From contig JAHEJM010000033.1 in the NCBI GenBank assembly GCA_024638815.1, forward strand, positions 1 through 37,501: 37,501 nt of DNA, read 5' to 3'. Made by a program: the position numbers and the translations under genes. Positions 36,425 to 37,501 of this stretch are shown one piece after another. Numbering within the stretch: the first letter of the stretch is position 1; every line of letters begins with the position of its first letter. The stretch comes from Acidimicrobiales bacterium. GTDB lineage: Bacteria; Actinomycetota; Acidimicrobiia; Acidimicrobiales; SZUA-35. The notes under the pieces were generated by a model. That model saw only the letters and a program-made list of their open reading frames with translations, searched no databases and had not been told where the DNA came from.

Positions 36425-36805
36425 GTGCTGATTCTAGACAGCGGCGGACTGTCGCGTCTGTCAGCGCGCACGAAGACCGCAGCGGCCCTCATCCGGTCAC
36501 TCGTCGAGCACGACCTCTGGCCACCCATCGTGCCAACGGTCGTGCTCGTCGAGTCGCTGCAGGGCGATCCAGGACGCGACGCCAACCCCAATCGGTTCTT
36601 GAAGACATGCATCGTCGAACCCGCCGTGAGCGAATCGGCGGCACGACGGGCCGCGCAGCTCCGACGTCTCGCACGAACCGGCTCGGCGGTGGACGCTCTC
36701 GTCGTCGTGCTCGCAGAACCTGGCGGGACGGTGCTGACAGGGGACCACGCCGATATCGAAGCGCTCGCCGCGCACGCCGACCGCGTTGCTGTCGAGGTCA
36801 TCTGA
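36425..36805 (+). CDS. vapC: VapC-type PIN-domain ribonuclease toxin
   Basis: 126 residues. The four PIN acidic residues are visible: Asp5 in MLILDSGGL, Glu43 in VLVESLQG, Asp90 in SAVDALVVV and Asp107 in LTGDHADIEAL. VapC toxins cleave specific RNAs, often tRNA or 23S rRNA loops, when their antitoxin is degraded. The start is a GTG at 36425. The gene is intact, so the pair is probably active. Its codon choice uses more GCG and GCA than neighbouring genes, which hints at acquisition but was judged by eye only. Confidence 0.87.
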   Translation: MLILDSGGLSRLSARTKTAAALIRSLVEHDLWPPIVPTVVLVESLQGDPGRDANPNRFLKTCIVEPAVSESAARRAAQLRRLARTGSAVDALVVVLAEPGGTVLTGDHADIEALAAHADRVAVEVI

Positions 36806-36822
36806 CGAGTGGCGTTCTCGAT

Positions 36823-36844
36823 CACCTCGCCGACGGCCGAGGTG
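36823..36844 (+). terminator. Hairpin after vapC
   Basis: CACCTCG and CGAGGTG form a perfect 7-bp stem around an 8-base loop, 17 bases after the vapC stop. No T run follows, so it is a weak terminator candidate or an mRNA-stabilising stem. Confidence 0.4.
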
Positions 36845-37011
36845 CCGTTCCTCCACTGGCTGGTACGGCCGCGATACAGGTTTCGTGAACCGTGCGAACT
36901 GTCGGCCAGGGCGACCTACTGCGCAGCCTTGCTGCTCGACCGCTCGCCCATCAACAGCTGATCGACCGTGCGATAGGTCCCCGAACCGCCTCGATCTGGC
37001 AAGGTTTCGGG

Positions 37012-37501
37012 ATGGTCTGCGATGAACTCGACTCCTCCGGCGGCGTTCAGCTGCGACCTGTCCGGCCTCACGACATACCCTGGATGGTGCAGATGATGAC
37101 GGACCGTGAACTGGTTGGACCACACAACTGGCCCGGCTCGATGCCCGACCCTGACGAACTCGACCAGCGACTCCGCCACCGCCTCGCCGTAGACGGGCTA
37201 ATTCCCCGCGAATCGGGCAGACTCTAGTCGAACTCACCGATGGTCGCGCAATTGGCGATGTCACCTGGCGAAGCGAGAGATGGGGCCCATCCCCCAAGAG
37301 CCGATGCCTTGCGTTCGGCATCGCACTCCTGCCACAGCCTCGAGACCACGGATACGGCACAGAGGCTCAACGGCTCCTCATCGATTACCTGTTCGATCTG
37401 GACCGAGAGCTGAATCGGATCCAGTCGGATACCGCCATCGACAATCTCGCCGAACGTCGCTCGCTTGACAAGATAGGGATGATCGAGGAGGGCCGGATCC
37501 G
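37012..37501 (+). pseudogene. GNAT acetyltransferase gene with a frameshift, cut by window end
   Basis: From the ATG at 37012 the frame encodes VQLRPVRPHDIPWMVQM and MTDRELVGPHNWPG, the usual GNAT N-terminus, and stops at TAG 37225-37227. The same protein continues in another frame from 37224: LVELTDGRAIGDVTW, FGIALLPQ, DHGYGTEAQRLLIDYLF and ERRSLDKIGMIEEGR, the acetyl-CoA-binding part, running off the window. One missing base at GACTCTAG explains the break: an extra C would restore the frame. No slippery sequence is seen, so this is a disrupted gene or a sequencing error rather than programmed frameshifting. The C-terminal half keeps an intact GNAT pattern, suggesting a recent event. Confidence 0.75.

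Noticed and set aside
34763-36805. Mobile element made of the HNH protein and VapBC
   Set aside because: No transposase, integrase, terminal inverted repeats or target-site duplication were found; the HNH family is normally chromosomal in actinobacteria.

Overview
The window is a high-GC chromosomal segment of an actinobacterium, most likely from the Acidimicrobiia or a relative (inference from gene content and order, not from a search). Supporting this are an actinobacterial-type coproheme decarboxylase (HemQ), a CIRCE-controlled groEL with no adjacent groES, a clpC/radA/disA/ispD/ispF/rlmB neighbourhood like the mycobacterial one, a DUF222/13E12-type HNH protein, and several starts that look leaderless. 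Genes are dense and mostly on the minus strand. No transposase, phage gene or CRISPR array was seen.

Layout. 1-4400: a secreted two-domain protein cut by the window edge, with a perfect CebR-type operator over its promoter; a methyltransferase and a GtrA-like membrane protein; a lipoprotein sugar dehydrogenase; and a probable small RNA with two C-rich hairpin loops. 4439-6130: a GNAT acetyltransferase with a duplicated ribosome-binding/start region, a PAC2 protein and a 32-bp tandem array. 6130-11428: a tightly overlapped run, S1-domain protein > two small conserved proteins > GlnD > Nudix. 11586-14717: arylamine N-acetyltransferase (+), then hemQ, fdhD and nitrobindin (-) downstream of groEL, forming a heme/redox-flavoured group. 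16686-18566: glycerate kinase and a LytR_C membrane protein. 18764: tRNA-Thr(UGU). 18947-21079: a large single-pass membrane protein with an 18-bp VNTR. 21118-23430: rlmB-type methyltransferase, ispF and ispD, with the ispF 3' end duplicated in the intergenic region. 23566: a Crp/Fnr regulator with a Crp-like box upstream. 24273-33225: a long minus-strand series clpC > lipoprotein/HAD fusion > MFS > radA > disA > hydrolase. 33508: a long-chain polyprenyl diphosphate synthase. 34763-37501: HNH protein, a VapBC toxin-antitoxin pair and a frameshifted GNAT gene.

How they fit together. clpC, radA and disA belong to protein quality control and DNA-integrity/c-di-AMP signalling. ispD and ispF supply isopentenyl precursors, and the polyprenyl synthase consumes such precursors. 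GlnD controls PII nitrogen signalling. The least ordinary items are the 6C-like RNA candidate, the lipoprotein-transmembrane-HAD fusion lodged in the clpC-radA-disA series, the 32-bp arrays between convergent genes, and the duplicated ispF tail.
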